64,000 nt of DNA from Coprinellus micaceus (Eukaryota; Basidiomycota; Agaricomycetes; Agaricales; Psathyrellaceae). The first letter of the stretch is position 1. Each line of letters opens with the position of its first letter. Shown here piece by piece: positions 11,944 through 23,563 of the stretch. Under the pieces are notes generated by a model. That model did no database searches and was not told the DNA's origin. It worked only from the letters and a program-made list of their open reading frames with translations. A program made the translations under genes and the position numbers. Where the stretch lies: contig OX596335.1 of assembly GCA_951394405.1 (NCBI GenBank), forward strand, positions 3,968,001 through 4,032,000, written 5' to 3'.

Positions 11944-14466
11944 TTATAGTGCACACACCTTCGCGCGGCTGGGTCCTGGCTCGTCAAGGATATTGGGAGG
12001 CGGAACTGGGACGATAGGAATTATGCGATCGGTCCCTCCCTCCCGGTCCTTGCGCCAGAGGAACGGCTGGAACGGTTTGGGAACCTGGGTGATATCCTCG
12101 TAGACAGCTGGAATCGGAGTGATGAACTTGTCCATTTTATCCATGGTCATCCTCCCCTCCGCCACTTCCTTCTCGCACCACTCTTGGAACTGCATGATCT
12201 GAGCTAGATTGTTCAGGATTACCATTCCGCTGTCATGTGGGGGAATCCAGATTTCCAGCGACTTGGGCGCCGCCTCCTGGATTCGTGAGCATATGGGAAG
12301 CGTCTCGGCGAGGGGTCGAAATGCGTGGCAAAGGCATTCGAGCTGCTTCCGTAGCATGAGTGAGTGGTTGGGATCATCCGGGGCACTATATGACGCCGCG
12401 TCTCTGTAATACTGAGAGGCGCGAAGAAAGTGAGCATGTGCATTATCTTTGTGTGCTTCTTCTATCCACCCCTCTTTGCCAAGAGAGAGATGAACGAATC
12501 CCAACGCACTGCGGGTCACGAAGTAAGTTGCCAAGTCTTCAGTACTATAGAGCTGCAGCTTACTGGGTTGCATGCATCAAGGGAGAGGTCCAGAACCCAA
12601 GGACGGCTCCGAAAGGGGGTCCGTTGGTTGAATCCGGCACAGGGTGTGCAAGTGTAGCTTCTTGGAGCTCTACTGCAGCCGCACCAATGTCACGAAGCGT
12701 GAAAATATGGACCACTTCGTCTGCATACTTGGCGTCGAACATCTGAGAATGGTCAACCGGTCGTTTGTGAGCTACCAGGTAAATTTCTGAGACCCGTGCC
12801 ACGGCGCACCATGTGCATGAGTTGAAGGCGCAACCTCATGACCCCTCGCAGAGTCTCTTCCTTGAAGCTTGACCCACGCTCCGATTCAGGGGAGTTCGGC
12901 CATTGGGCCCTACCCCACCGAAGGAACTTGATCACACGAGTGTACAGGTGATAGGAGAAGAAGGTGGGTCCGTAAAGGTAAAAGCGCCAGTATGCCTGAA
13001 AGATCCAATACCTGGTGTGTTTCAGGCAGGGTCAGCCAGATAGCAAGGTGTCGAGGGGAGTTCTTACCTGACTGTTATTGATATGGCAAATCTAACGGAT
13101 TCCCAGCCCTCTTCTTTCAACCTCCTCAAGATTTCCTTCTTGATGTTTGCCATCCCACCTCCTTCCACCAGACCCTGGTGGGCGAGAGTTTCGAATTGGT
13201 CTGCATCATGACTAGGTGAGATGGTGTCCATGGGAGACGCGTATAGGGGGGTCAAATCACGTACATTGTTTTGAAATAAGCCCGTAGAATTCGTGCGGGT
13301 CTCTTGTGTAAAAGGCGCGTTCGTCGACGAGGATCCCATTCGTCAGATTTTCGAAGATCTAGGCGTAGATCAGGAAAGTTGCGATTCGAAGCCATGGTGT
13401 GACTTTACCGCCCCACCCGATGACACTGCGAGTATGCCTTCTCCCATAGAGCCTGCACGGGTCCTCCAGGACAGGAGACCAAGCAGTCTCATAGCTTCTT
13501 CGAAGGCCTGTAACCCAAGTCTACATCGAAGCCACGGACATGATGCACAAAAACGACTCACACTTTTCGCGCAAACCAGGGGAAAGACCTATACATGTAC
13601 GATAAGCCACTCATTCGGTTCACCTCAGACTTCCAGCTAGGTAAACTGAAATTTGCAACACTCACACAGGATGGTAACACCACCTCTTCGGCTGACCCCT
13701 TCCCAGCGCCAATGTCTCGCAACTTCTTCTCCTCCAAAGCCTTTGCTCGAGTCCAAGGTGCAGCGGCAGGGTTTGCTGATGCGAAGTCTGCCAATCGCCG
13801 AGCCGGCGCAAGTTTCGCAGTATCAGCGTTCTTGATGACCCCTTCCTTTGCGAGCTTGAGCCCTTCTTCGACTTGCCTTTTCAGCGCGAACTCGGCGGGC
13901 GTGATGGGATTTGGCTTTGATAGACATTCCAAGGCCTTTTGCCATGCATTCGAGCACTCCTCCCAAGAGGATAGAGCCTGAGCAATGACCATTAACCTCA
14001 TAATCACTGGGCCGTATCGCCATATACGTACATATAATGCCGTACCCAATCTCCCCCATGCCTTCGCATAGGCTGGATCGAGGTTGGTGGCCTGCGGGCA
14101 GACACGAGAAAGTCATTGGTTGCCTGCCCAGTGAGGGGTGTTATCACCTACCTTTTCACAGTCAAACACTGCATCGATATGCCTTACCCATGATCAGTTC
14201 CTCATCGCGTACACCAGAGGTTTCAATGGCGCTTACTTTTTCATCGCCAGGTGCACAGCAGCGCGGTTTGCATATATGAGCGGGTTCATCGGATCGTTCT
14301 TGGCCCCTTCGGTGTACACGTCGAGCGCTTCGGCGTATTTTCCTTGCTGATACAGTTTATTGCCAAGATCTTTCAGCCTCTTTCCTTCGATAGGGTTGAA
14401 TTGAATTGTTCTCCCGCCAGCGAAAAGCGGGGCCATCCCAGGGGGAACGCTGTCACGGTGGGACAT
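11944..14466 (-). CDS. TPR-repeat protein, copy A (conserved unknown)
   Basis: The function is unknown. The protein starts at 14466 with a short Pro/Gly leader, then FNPIEGKRLKDLGNKLYQQG, KYAEALDVYTEGAKNDPMNP and LIYANRAAVHLAMKK. This is a TPR array of the SGT/STI1/cyclophilin-40 co-chaperone type, in which Asn and Arg often form a carboxylate clamp for Hsp70/Hsp90 tails. A third TPR helix pair follows (ATNLDPAYAKAWGRLGTALY). The remainder is a helical region of about 450 residues with no domain I recognise, including YLYGPTFFSYHLYTRVIKFL and FQEWCEKEVAEGRM. It ends at the TAA at 11944-11946. The gene is cut by about ten introns, and the exon boundaries I checked coincide with those of copy B at 20724-23143, including a 27-nt exon. 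I followed most exons and found no stop or frameshift, so this copy appears intact. Sequence drift between the copies is large, so the duplication is old. Confidence 0.8.
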
Positions 14467-16169
14467 TTCTGGAGGGAGATAGGGACCAGAGTGGTAAGTC
14501 GGCGAGCCATGGAATGCTCTGTTTTGTGCAGTCTATGTTTGGGTCGAGCTTATCACAAGAATCCAAAGTTATGTCGCTGGGAGGCCATAAAGGGTGAGGT
14601 CTCCTGGCCTCGTTACGGGCTTCTTGAAGGTCACTTGCCAATAAATAGCTTCTTGTCCCACGCCGCCCTGTTCTAGTGCTTCATTGGGCGAGTTAGGCCA
14701 CCCAGGCTCCGTCGATGGTCGAGGGCAGCAAATATTTCAGCCATCGAGTATCATGCATTGCGAAGCTGGTGCTGTGGAAGGGTGCTACGGACAACGTTCC
14801 ACGTTCAAGACTGGCCGCTCGGTGCTATGTCTCACTCCTCGCCAGGGGAAAGACTTCCGGAAGCATCCAGCAGAGAGGTCAATAGAGCTGCCAGGCAGCA
14901 TTCCAGCGTCCACAGAAATCAGGTTATAGACAGGTGGACTCGAGAGGAGAAGCTCGCAGAAGGTCATGGAAAGAGTAAGAAAGATACATGGGTCGCGAAT
15001 CGAACCCGCGATTGCTCATCGATTGATACTGGCGGGTGACTCGGTGTTGACCCTAGTGCTGGGTTGAAAGGAGGAAGTCCAAGCAAGGTTCTGGAGACTG
15101 AGAGCGGGCCAAGATTTGCTGGAAAATGGGGTGCGCCAGAAGGGGACAAAAGAGATGAGAGGGATCGGGCCAGCAAGCTGGCGAACGGCTATGGATGTTT
15201 TAGTTACGCTACCGATCCGTGGAACGACGGCCCAGGATTCAATACAGATGTCATTCCCTTTCACCTCTCTCGTCACACCGAATGTGATGTTGTGCAGTGT
15301 GCGCACCTTTGGTTCCAGCAATTCTGAGAGAGTAAAATAGAATGAGGGAACGTCGAGGCGAAAAAAGGCCCCGGCACTAGGGGGCTCATGAAATGTCTCA
15401 GGTCACAGTCGAACGCCTGATTCGGGGGGGAAAAAAAAAGAAAAAGAAAGGGGGTTGCAAAAGATGTCCTCTCCATCGGGTTATGAGTCGCCTACGTCAT
15501 TCCAAGGCGGCGATGAGGCTGCGGAACCTGAGAAAGTGCCGTGACTTCCGGGGCACAGCTATACGGCGCAAGGCTAAGCGCCCGCAAAGGTCCGGCGCCT
15601 ATGGAATCCCAGTGCTGAAAGTAAATGCCAGAAGGTAAGAGGAGGCGCTGTAGCTTACTTCGCGGCCGATTTGAGTACACAGGCACCCATGACGTTCGAT
15701 CGCCCGATCGGGAAGTGTAGCTTCCAAAATCGGAATGGATCCGCAACGAAGCTGAACAACATCATATCCTCGAATGATGATCTGTGCATGTCAAATCTAC
15801 TACAGCCCAAAAGCAAGAGCGTACCCAACTCTAAATACCCTATAAGATAAGTCCGTTACTTATATTTGAAACCAATAAACATTGTGTAAGCTTTAAGAGA
15901 GTTCGTGATGCGATGCTAGATGAAGTAGATGCAGTGATTGTTGATTCCGTGTTCCTTGGATGGTCGTCAGGCGGATAACCGGTAAAGGGGCGATGAAGCG
16001 AGGTGAAGGCGGTTGAGAAGAAGGGATGGGAAAGAGATGACGACGAAGGACGGGAATATGCAGAGATAGGAGAAACGAGCAACGACAGTGGGGCCCAGAG
16101 CGTGTAACCAGGAAGATTTGCGGTCGACGAACGGATAAGGTAGGGCGGCGGAGAGCACAAACCATGGAG
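14467..16169. other. Long intergenic region upstream of TPR gene A
   Basis: About 1.7 kb without a gene I can support. It holds the TPR-A promoter and the 3' side of the Pro/Ser-rich gene. A homopurine run (mostly G and A) lies at 15424-15453. A tRNA-like T-arm sequence is present on the minus strand at about 14995-15020, but the fold does not close. Open frames of 60-100 codons here are scattered over all frames and look random. Confidence 0.4.
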
Positions 16170-17558
16170 CTAAACGGCCTCACCATTCCTCACCGGACTC
16201 ACGGCCCTCGACACAGGAGCGCTCTTCGCGCCTCCTTGTCCAACAACATCCGAACCGGGTTTTCTTCCCCGAGGTGAAGCGGCCTCGCTGAAAAGTTGTT
16301 GGCTCAGAGCCTGGTCGGGTGGAGTCCAGAAGTACGGCGCCTCGTAAGGTTGAGTACGCTTGCGCTCCTTCGGCTTTTCTTTATCCTTGGACTTCCAGTT
16401 TCCTGGTCGACAGCGGTCATCAGGGCTCTTGGACCGATGTCTTGGATTTTTCATCGACAACGTGAACTTGGGTTCTTTGTCCGAGTCCGAAGCTTGGCTG
16501 TGTTTGGAGGATTTCGATTTTGACTTGGGAGAGCTGGTGAAGGCAAACGCTTTCTTGGTCGTCGATTCGAGTTCTAGACTAGGTTAGAATGGGGCAGCAA
16601 AAAAGTAATAAACGACAGGAACATACTCTGAGGGCTGATGGGTAGTGGGGATGGTCCGGGGGCGCTCGGGATGCGTCGTAATAGGTCTCCCAGAGTTTTG
16701 GCTTTGCGTAAAGCTGGCCGCTTCTGAGCTGTCGACGGATCTGTAGCTTCAGGTGCCAGACTTGAAGTAGCGTCATCGGTTACCCCTGTCACCGTGGCGA
16801 TTGTCGTAGTAGGCGACCCTCCTTCGGTGAAATAGACACTCTGCCACTCCTCGACCCTCTCCCTGCCGACTTTCCCCATACCCTTGCTAACCTTCTCCTT
16901 TCCGAGTGGCCGGGGTTGCGTCCGCGCATCGCGTGGTGAGCCTGCGGAAGTCGCAGCCGCAATGGAGGAAAAGGAGGCACCAGCCGCAGCAAAGGATGTG
17001 AGCTGCGGACTTGAGCGAGCCCTGTTCAACGTGTGTCGTTTGCCTCCTTTCCCTGTGCTACTGCGGGTCTGAATAGGAGGGAGTGCAAGCCATTGAGGGT
17101 CCTTCAGGGCAGGAGACGACCGGCGACTTGGCAGTATAGGCAGTGCTGGAGCTGGTGCAAAGTTAACTGTGGGACGACGAGGCGGTGGAGGTGGCCTTCG
17201 TTGGCCGAGAGTGCGATGAGTGCTGTGCATCGAATGGGATATGGAGTTGCCGGTCTGGTGCAGCGTCACGGAAATGCTAGGGATGGGAGAGGTCGCCTGC
17301 GACGCCTGGACATGTCGAGAATGTGGACGGCGGTGGAGCTCCTGAGTCTCTACGTCTGTGTGGGCGAGGGTGCGAGTGAGAGCGACCAGCGTGTCGCGAC
17401 CCAGAAAACGGTCGACAGCGGAGGTAAGGATACTCTGGACCACGTCAGGACGAGTATAACTGGATGCCGTATTGACTCACCAGAAATAAGCCAAGAGAGC
17501 CGAGCAAGAAACCAGCAACGTGGACCAAGACTCCCCGGGAGCCATAGTCGCTCTCCAT
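16170..17558 (-). CDS. Unknown Pro/Ser-rich basic protein with hydrophobic N-terminus
   Basis: I do not recognise this 429-residue protein. I build it from three exons: 17558-17481 (MESDYGSRGVLVHVAGFLLG, then SLGLFL), 17434-16627 and 16573-16170, joined across introns of 46 and 53 nt with GT-AG ends; the total of 1,290 nt is an exact multiple of three. No ATG opens the long second exon, which supports the added first exon. Residues 10-26 are hydrophobic and could be a signal anchor. The rest is low-complexity: a PPPPPRRP run near residue 80, many SP/TP pairs, an Ala-rich stretch, and a C-terminal basic Ser/Lys section (KSKSKSSKHS) ending with AVSPVRNGEAV. It faces palI across a 119 bp shared start region. 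No catalytic motif is visible; a role in membrane signalling would be a guess. Confidence 0.65.
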
Positions 17559-17677
17559 GGTCAAGGAGAGAGTGGACTGCGCCAGATGCGGACTCTGCCA
17601 GATTAGATGTCCTGTGTTTTGATGCTAAGCCTGAAATAGAAGGCTGTGCTGCCAAACTCTTTCTGCTCCTCACCACC
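17559..17677. promoter_or_regulatory. Short bidirectional promoter between the unknown gene (-) and palI (+)
   Basis: Only 119 bp separate the two start codons, so the two genes should share control sequences and 5' untranslated regions overlap or are very short. I looked for the PacC/Rim101 site GCCARG, expected if palI were feedback-controlled, and found only near matches (GCCAGA, GCCAAA). Confidence 0.55.
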
Positions 17678-19543
17678 ATGGGCTTCATCCGCCCAGCAAC
17701 CCCAGGCTTCATCGTCACCCTCGCAGCAGCAGCGCTGCTCGCCGTCGTCTCCTTCTGTGTACCATACTTCAAGTCCGTTTACTTCCTCAAGGCCACCATC
17801 GACGTCAGCAATGTGACCGGCACCATCACCTTTGGCACCCTTGGTTACTGCCTCGACGTTCCAAGCATCGCAAGCAACTGCTCCAAGCCCTCGATCGGGT
17901 ATGAGCTCGATATCAACGGCCTCGTTGGGAATAAGCTCCCCATAGAGATCCCCAACGTCGCCGTCAAATGGATCACCTACGCCCTTTTCCTGCACGTTGT
18001 TGCCCTCGGCCTGGCGGTGGGATCAGCCGTCTTTGGTCTGCTCGCACACGTTCGGGAGATGAGCATGACGTGCTGCAGCACCTGTGTATCGGGTTTTGCA
18101 GCGGCCGTGGCCATGCTCGCGTTTATCTTTGACCTTGTGCTGTTCTTCGTTGCGAAAGCACGAATCAACGCTGTGGGGAAGGCAGAGATGGGGAATGCAA
18201 TATGGCTCACGCTCGCGGCATGGCTCCTATTATTCTTCTCCGGATGTTTCTATACCTTGGGACGGTGTTGTATATCCAAGAGGCCGAGGGGGGCCGACGG
18301 TGGAAAATGGGCGGAGAATGGGAACCAACCTCCAACAGCACGAAACGACTACGCTGAACAGATGCGACTCGACGCTGTCAAGGCCGAGGCGGATAGGAAG
18401 GCGCGGGCAAAGCAAGGGGAAGTGGGGTTGCCTGCGTTTGCGTCGAACGAAACACAACCTCTGACAGCGCGCATCGAAGGCGACCACGTTTATCTCGACA
18501 CGGATGATGCTTCATCGAAGAACACGAGCGTTAATTCGAAACCGTCGCAACGATCGTTGAATGACAGACAGTATGCTGCGGGCGGCTATGTGCAGGGCGC
18601 TCCCGGCAACAGGGCGGTGGACGAGTACTACAACCCGGCACAGCAATCCCAAAACACCTACCCTCCCCAAGCTCAATCAGCGCACGCAGCTTATGGCGCA
18701 TCGGCTTACAACGACCACCCCCAGAGGCAAGGGAGTGGACACCAGAGCATACGCCAGCCGACAAGGCAAGGAAGTGGGTATAGCTCTGCACCAGTCGTCG
18801 GGGGATACGGCGGCTACTCATCAACAAGCCCACCGCCCATGCCTTCGCAGAGTCTCGCAGTGCCTGGGCAGGGCGGGTACACCGATCCCTATGCACAAGG
18901 GTACGGCCACACTCAGGGCGGCAGTTCTTGTACGTACAGTTCAATTCAATTCCCCCTCCAATCACCACTAAATTGATCCCTTCGCGACCCAGATCACACT
19001 GCTGCAGGTCACAGCCAACAACCCACCGCGTATTCTGGATACGACGCATACGAGCAGCAGCCAACGCCCTTCTCCGCACCCCCCACGCAGCAAAATACTC
19101 AGTTCTACAGCCCTCAACCTGGGTATAGCGCCGAGCCGCCGACATTCCTCGCTCCGGGTCTAGTGAACAGCACGAGTCCACCACCAGCTGCGGGTGGATA
19201 CAACACCGGGTACTCTTCGCCTCCACAGCAATACGGCGCGCAGCAGGGGTATGGAGGGAATGAGAGGCAGTATACGTTGAGTGGGGACGGGTACGGCACC
19301 AGCTCTGTGCCGCCTTTACCGTCGCACGATGCCCCTTCCTACCACTATGACCCGTACTCACAACCACAGCAGCAGCCGGAGGTAGCGATGGTCGGGCAGG
19401 ATGGGGGCTCGCAGATACGGGGACCGAGGACCCAGCCGCCGCACACACAGAGCAGTTACCCGCCTCTTCCTGCGCCGGAGGAGGCTCCACCTGGGTATGC
19501 GGAGGGAACTTCGGGAGTGCAGGGGAGGTGGGGGAAGCAGTGA
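17678..19543 (+). CDS. palI: PalI/Rim9-type ambient-pH sensing membrane protein
   Basis: PalI/Rim9 belongs to the SUR7/PalI family; it is a plasma-membrane partner of the seven-pass sensor PalH/Rim21 in the alkaline-pH (PacC/Rim101) pathway. Exons 17678-18929 and 18993-19543 join in frame across a 63 nt intron to give 600 residues. Four membrane segments are visible at about residues 10-30, 97-122, 140-163 and 175-198. Between the first and second lies an extracellular loop with paired cysteines (LGYCLDVPSIASNCS), typical of the family. The long cytoplasmic tail is rich in Gln, Tyr, Gly, Pro and Ser (for example YNPAQQSQNTYPPQAQSAHA) and probably disordered; long tails of this kind are common in PalI homologues. 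The ATG at 17678 is chosen because it directly precedes the first membrane segment; the open frame extends upstream, but that part is antisense to the neighbouring gene. A large minus-strand open frame over the tail (19673-18531) is treated as compositional. Confidence 0.88.
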
Positions 19544-20723
19544 ACGTTAAATCGGGGTGGGGGAACATAAGCAGGAGGGAAGGCAGGTGATCATTGGAGG
19601 CAGGGGCAGCGGCGAAGAGGATGAGCTGGACAGATTTACGACACGGACTATGACGATTATTTATTGCGCACATTTCTTGTTATTTTTGATACCTTTTGTC
19701 TGTGTGTACCTGCAGCAACAGCGCGGTGTATAATTATCAGTAAAGATAACCATGCTCTTGGTTTACAGTGCACAGCGGGATGTGGGCGTTCTGAGGCACA
19801 ATTGAAAACTTATGATCGAAATAGGCGCCCATCGCCGCATCGTCAACCGGCGGTGGCACTGGGAGAAGAGCGTATTTGCGAAACATGGTCTAGTCATGGC
19901 CGGTACGGGCGTCTTCCTTTCCCTAGGCCTTTTGCCTTCAGAGGGAAGTGAGTTACGAGACTTGTAGTAAATCCTTTGCCGTCTTTTCATGGATCGGTAG
20001 CTTAACTATAAACAATCAACCTGGCTTTAGTCAAGTTCTGTTAGTCCGCTTGACCCGATCCCATCCTCCTTATTTTTGCCATGGTGAGGGACATCTCTGC
20101 CTTCAGCCCTGGCTTGAACTTTGAACTTTGAAGCGACGAGTCGTTGCACAACTTGCACTCCAGAGTCCAGCTTCTGCAGCACTTCCAAGCGGCCTTTGGG
20201 GCACTCGCCTTTCGCTTTTCCTTGCGTTTGTTTCCCCTGCCCAGCCAGCGCCTAGGGGGCGTGCGCAGGGAGTCGGGAGTTCGATTCAAGTTCGCGGTCA
20301 GCCATTTTGACCACCTATTCCTAACGAGTCTTTCCCTTGATCCACAACTCTCTCGGCGATGTCCATTCGTTCACTCCCACCCTCTTCTGCCACAGCCGCC
20401 TTTCGCTACATAGGCCCAGCTGCTCGGTACCGCTCGGTCGCGGAACCCTATGCAAACGGTTTGGTCCTGGAATAATCCTGGATACGGCGATGATCCTACA
20501 TAGTTGGCCTGCTTGACAGCGACAACATGAATGAACCAGTCAAAGCTAGCGGCATGGCACATCACACACTCTAAATGATTGTGGAGAAGACAGAAGCCAC
20601 TCGAAGAAGGCGTTGCCACTGACTTTGAAGATATACAAGGGCCAAACATCTCAGCCACCCGATCGTTCAGAAGAAAGGGCTCGCCACTCGGCTCAACGCA
20701 CTCTTTCTTGTCTCTCTACCAAC
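19544..20723. other. Intergenic region, palI 3' end to TPR gene B
   Basis: About 1.2 kb with no gene I can support. It should contain the palI terminator and the promoter of TPR gene B. Open frames of up to 95 codons occur in several phases without family matches. Confidence 0.4.
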
Positions 20724-23143
20724 ATGTCGAACCCCTCCCCACTCCGCTGGACGGGCCCAGGTACACGATCGGTGAGGTTCAACCTGGAAGAAGGCGAAAG
20801 ATTGAAGAACCTCGGCAACGGCCTGTATAAGCAAGGGAAGCACGTCGAAGCGATCGCCAAGTACACCGAGGCCGCCAATGCCTCTCCCATGAATTCGGTC
20901 GTCTACGCGAATCGCGCCGCTGCCCATCTGGCGATGAAGGAGTGCGTACGACTTTGGCTTTTGGCGCATGGGTTCGTTCCTGACGACCAAGAAAGGTACA
21001 TCGACGCGGTTTTTGATTGTGAGAAGGTAAGCGATGGTAGCTTGGATACACGGGCGTCTAAACGACCACGCCGTAGGCGACGAACCTAGATCCAACTTAT
21101 GCGAAGGCGTGGGCAAGGCTGGGCACGGCGTTATATGTACGTCGACGCGGAGGTCTATCCGTCGTAGCTGCCTTACGCTTTTCTGACGGTGCGATTCTTT
21201 GACAGGAGTTATCTTCGTGGGACGAGTGCTCAAACGCTTGGAATAAGGCACTGGAACATCTCTCCAAGCCAACGCTTACCCCCGCTGAGCTTGCCCTGAA
21301 GAAGCAAGTCGAAGACGGGCTCAAACTGGCGCAGGAGGGAAGCGTCGAGAACGCCGCCAGTGCCAAACTTGCTCCAGCAAGGCGATCACCTGGTTTGACC
21401 CCCGCTACCTCACCCTGGACCCTTGCAGAAGCTTTGACGGAACGGAAGGAGCGGGAGACCCAAGCTTGCAAGGCAGCTGCTCCAGTACCGCCATCTTGCG
21501 TACGTGGCCGACATGAAATCGACCCTAAGTTCGGTTGACAGAGTAGATTTTAGGTCTTCACCTTGAACTACGCCAGTTCTGTAAGCCCTCTCCTCTTGAA
21601 AGTTGTGGGCTCAGACTAAGAGCCAACTACAGTGCTTCAAAGAGGCCAACAGAATGCTCAAGATCATGACTCACGCCCGTGCGGGGGAGGGCGTCATTGC
21701 GATGGCATCGTCCGGGGCGGTAATGCCATTCCACTCGCTTCGAGTATAAATATTGCTGATTTACTCTCAGTTCTTCGAAAATCTGACAAACGCGATCCTC
21801 CTTGACGAGCGGGTCTTCTACACGGACGCCCCGCACGAGTTCTACGGCGCGGTGGCCAAGCAGTGTAAGTTGCTCCAACTCGCCATTCCATAGTACCACC
21901 ATCTCACCCAATCCGCACACAGACTTTCTTGAAAGTGTTGGTGGACAGAGCCTGGTCGAGGGAGGCGGAATGGACAACATAAAGAAGGAAGTTTTGAAGA
22001 GGTTGCAAAGAGATGGCTGGGAAGCCGTTGCACCTGTCGTTTCCCTCACAGTGAGGTGAGGATTTCACCAAATGACCTTGTGACCTCACTAGACTAAAAT
22101 GCCGACCGGAAAACACTAGGTACTGGATCTTACAGGCCCACTGGCGGTTCTATCTTTACGGCCCCACCTTCTTCTCCTACCTGCTATACACTCGCGTGAT
22201 AGAGTTCCCGGAGTGGGGAAGCAGCCATTGGCCTGACTCCCCTGAATCGGATATTTGCGCCGGAACCTTCAGGAAGGAGGTTATTCGGGGGGTCATGAAA
22301 TTACGCCTTCAAATCATGCAAGCGGTATGTCTTAACGCAGATCGCCTGGAGAATAGTGGTAACTCACTGCTGACGATCGACGACGACAGCTTCTGGGTAC
22401 CAAGCCACCCGATGAGCTGGAGCACCTCTTTACGATGAACGACCTCATTGCGGACGCACACGAGCTCACCGACGCCACCAACGCACACAAGTTCCCGGAG
22501 TCGAGCTCAGGCCTTCCGGTCGGGCACGTCGCTGCCTTTTGGTCGTATACCATCGTGCAGGCGCAGGGGTGAGGGATTTCTTTCTCATATGGCGCGGACG
22601 CCAAATGCTCACCGACTCGCGCGCAGTGCACTTGGGTGGGCGCACCTTTCGGCCGGGCGGTCTGGTTGGATGGACGAACGATACAAGGATAAAGCGCGTC
22701 GCCACTTCATCCACGCAGGTGACTACTACTTGGAAGCGATGGCTGGGTGTCCGAGAGACGATCCCAACTACGCCTACTTGGTCCGCAAGCAAATCGAGTG
22801 TCGGTGTTATGGACTTCGGCCCCTCAGAGAGATCCTCCCTGCATGCACACACCTGCGCAAAATGATCCCGAAGGCGTTGGAAATCTGGGCGACCCCTCAC
22901 GATGCAGGCATCGCACTCGTCAATAACATGGCTCAGGTGGAGCAGTTCCAGGAGTGGTGTGAGAAGGAGGTGGCGGAGGGGAGGATGAGGATGGACAAGG
23001 CGGATCGGTTTATTTTGCCGGCTCAGCACGTTTATGTGGATATTTCCAAGGTCGAGGGGCCTTTCGAGCCGTTGATGCACCTGAGGGATCATAAGGGAGG
23101 GACGGAGCGACAGACCAGTGAGCCTGAACATAGCGTAAATTGA
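20724..23143 (+). CDS. TPR-repeat protein, copy B (conserved unknown)
   Basis: Paralogue of the gene at 11944-14466. Eleven exons (20724-20941, 20996-21026, 21077-21136, 21206-21499, 21554-21580, 21633-21719, 21771-21864, 21923-22055, 22120-22324, 22390-22568, 22627-23143) sum to 1,845 nt, giving 614 residues. The N-terminus (MSNPSPLRWTGPGTRSVRFN) leads into a TPR array: LEEGERLKNLGNGLYKQGKH, EAIAKYTEAANASPMNSVVY, then YANRAAAHLAMKE. The large helical region after it has no domain I recognise; its best conserved stretches relative to copy A are FENLTN.I, YLYGPTFFSYLLYTRVIEF, VRKQIECRCYGLRPL and FQEWCEKEVAEGRM. Exon sizes include 27 and 31 nt. TPR arrays mediate protein contacts, often with chaperones; a co-chaperone role is only a family-level guess. 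SIN3 begins 420 bp downstream on the same strand. Confidence 0.85.
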
Positions 23144-23563
23144 AGTTGCCTCGAGTGATGACCTGCTGGGCATCATCTAGAGCTGAAACAGACACCAAGA
23201 CATAGATGTACAGTAGCCGAAGAGATTCACATGTTAATTTCTCCAGTAATTGGAAAGCTTAAGGCAGGAGATGTGCGGGCGCTTATGCTTTGCAAGAGGA
23301 TATTCTAGTTCTGTGCTGGTGCGATCCCTGGAAAATCCCCCGCTTTACTTTGGCTATGGCATTCTACGTCCATTGTGACTTGCCTTTGCTTTTCCTGAGA
23401 ATGTCGTCCGAGTGCAATTCCTCCATGCCATGCTCAAGAGGGAACCGATGACGCAAACGGGAGGGATTAGATTAGATTAGATGCCGGGGTCCCACGTGGG
23501 TATGCCTCCGTCATCGCGCACGACGGGCGCGACAACGACAACATTTTGCACACAGCGACGACG
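23144..23563. other. SIN3 promoter region
   Basis: This 420 bp spacer between two plus-strand genes contains a short tandem repeat of ATTAG (about 23466-23480). No gene is seen. Confidence 0.45.

Noticed and set aside
14990..15060. tRNA-like 3' half on the minus strand (GGGTTCGATTCGCGACCC)
   Set aside because: The T-arm pairs imperfectly with a seven-base loop, and neither a D-arm nor a matching acceptor strand can be found, so at most it is a degenerate fragment.
17033..17677. Upstream extension of the palI open frame (215 codons)
   Set aside because: It is antisense to the Pro/Ser-rich gene on the minus strand, and the ATG at 17678 directly precedes the first membrane segment expected for PalI.
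17559..17677. PacC/Rim101 binding site in the palI promoter
   Set aside because: No exact GCCARG was found; the near matches GCCAGA and GCCAAA are not sufficient.
18531..19673. 380-codon minus-strand open frame opposite the palI tail
   Set aside because: It lies entirely antisense to the low-complexity palI tail, has no recognisable domain, and is explained by the codon composition of the Gln/Ser/Pro-rich coding strand.
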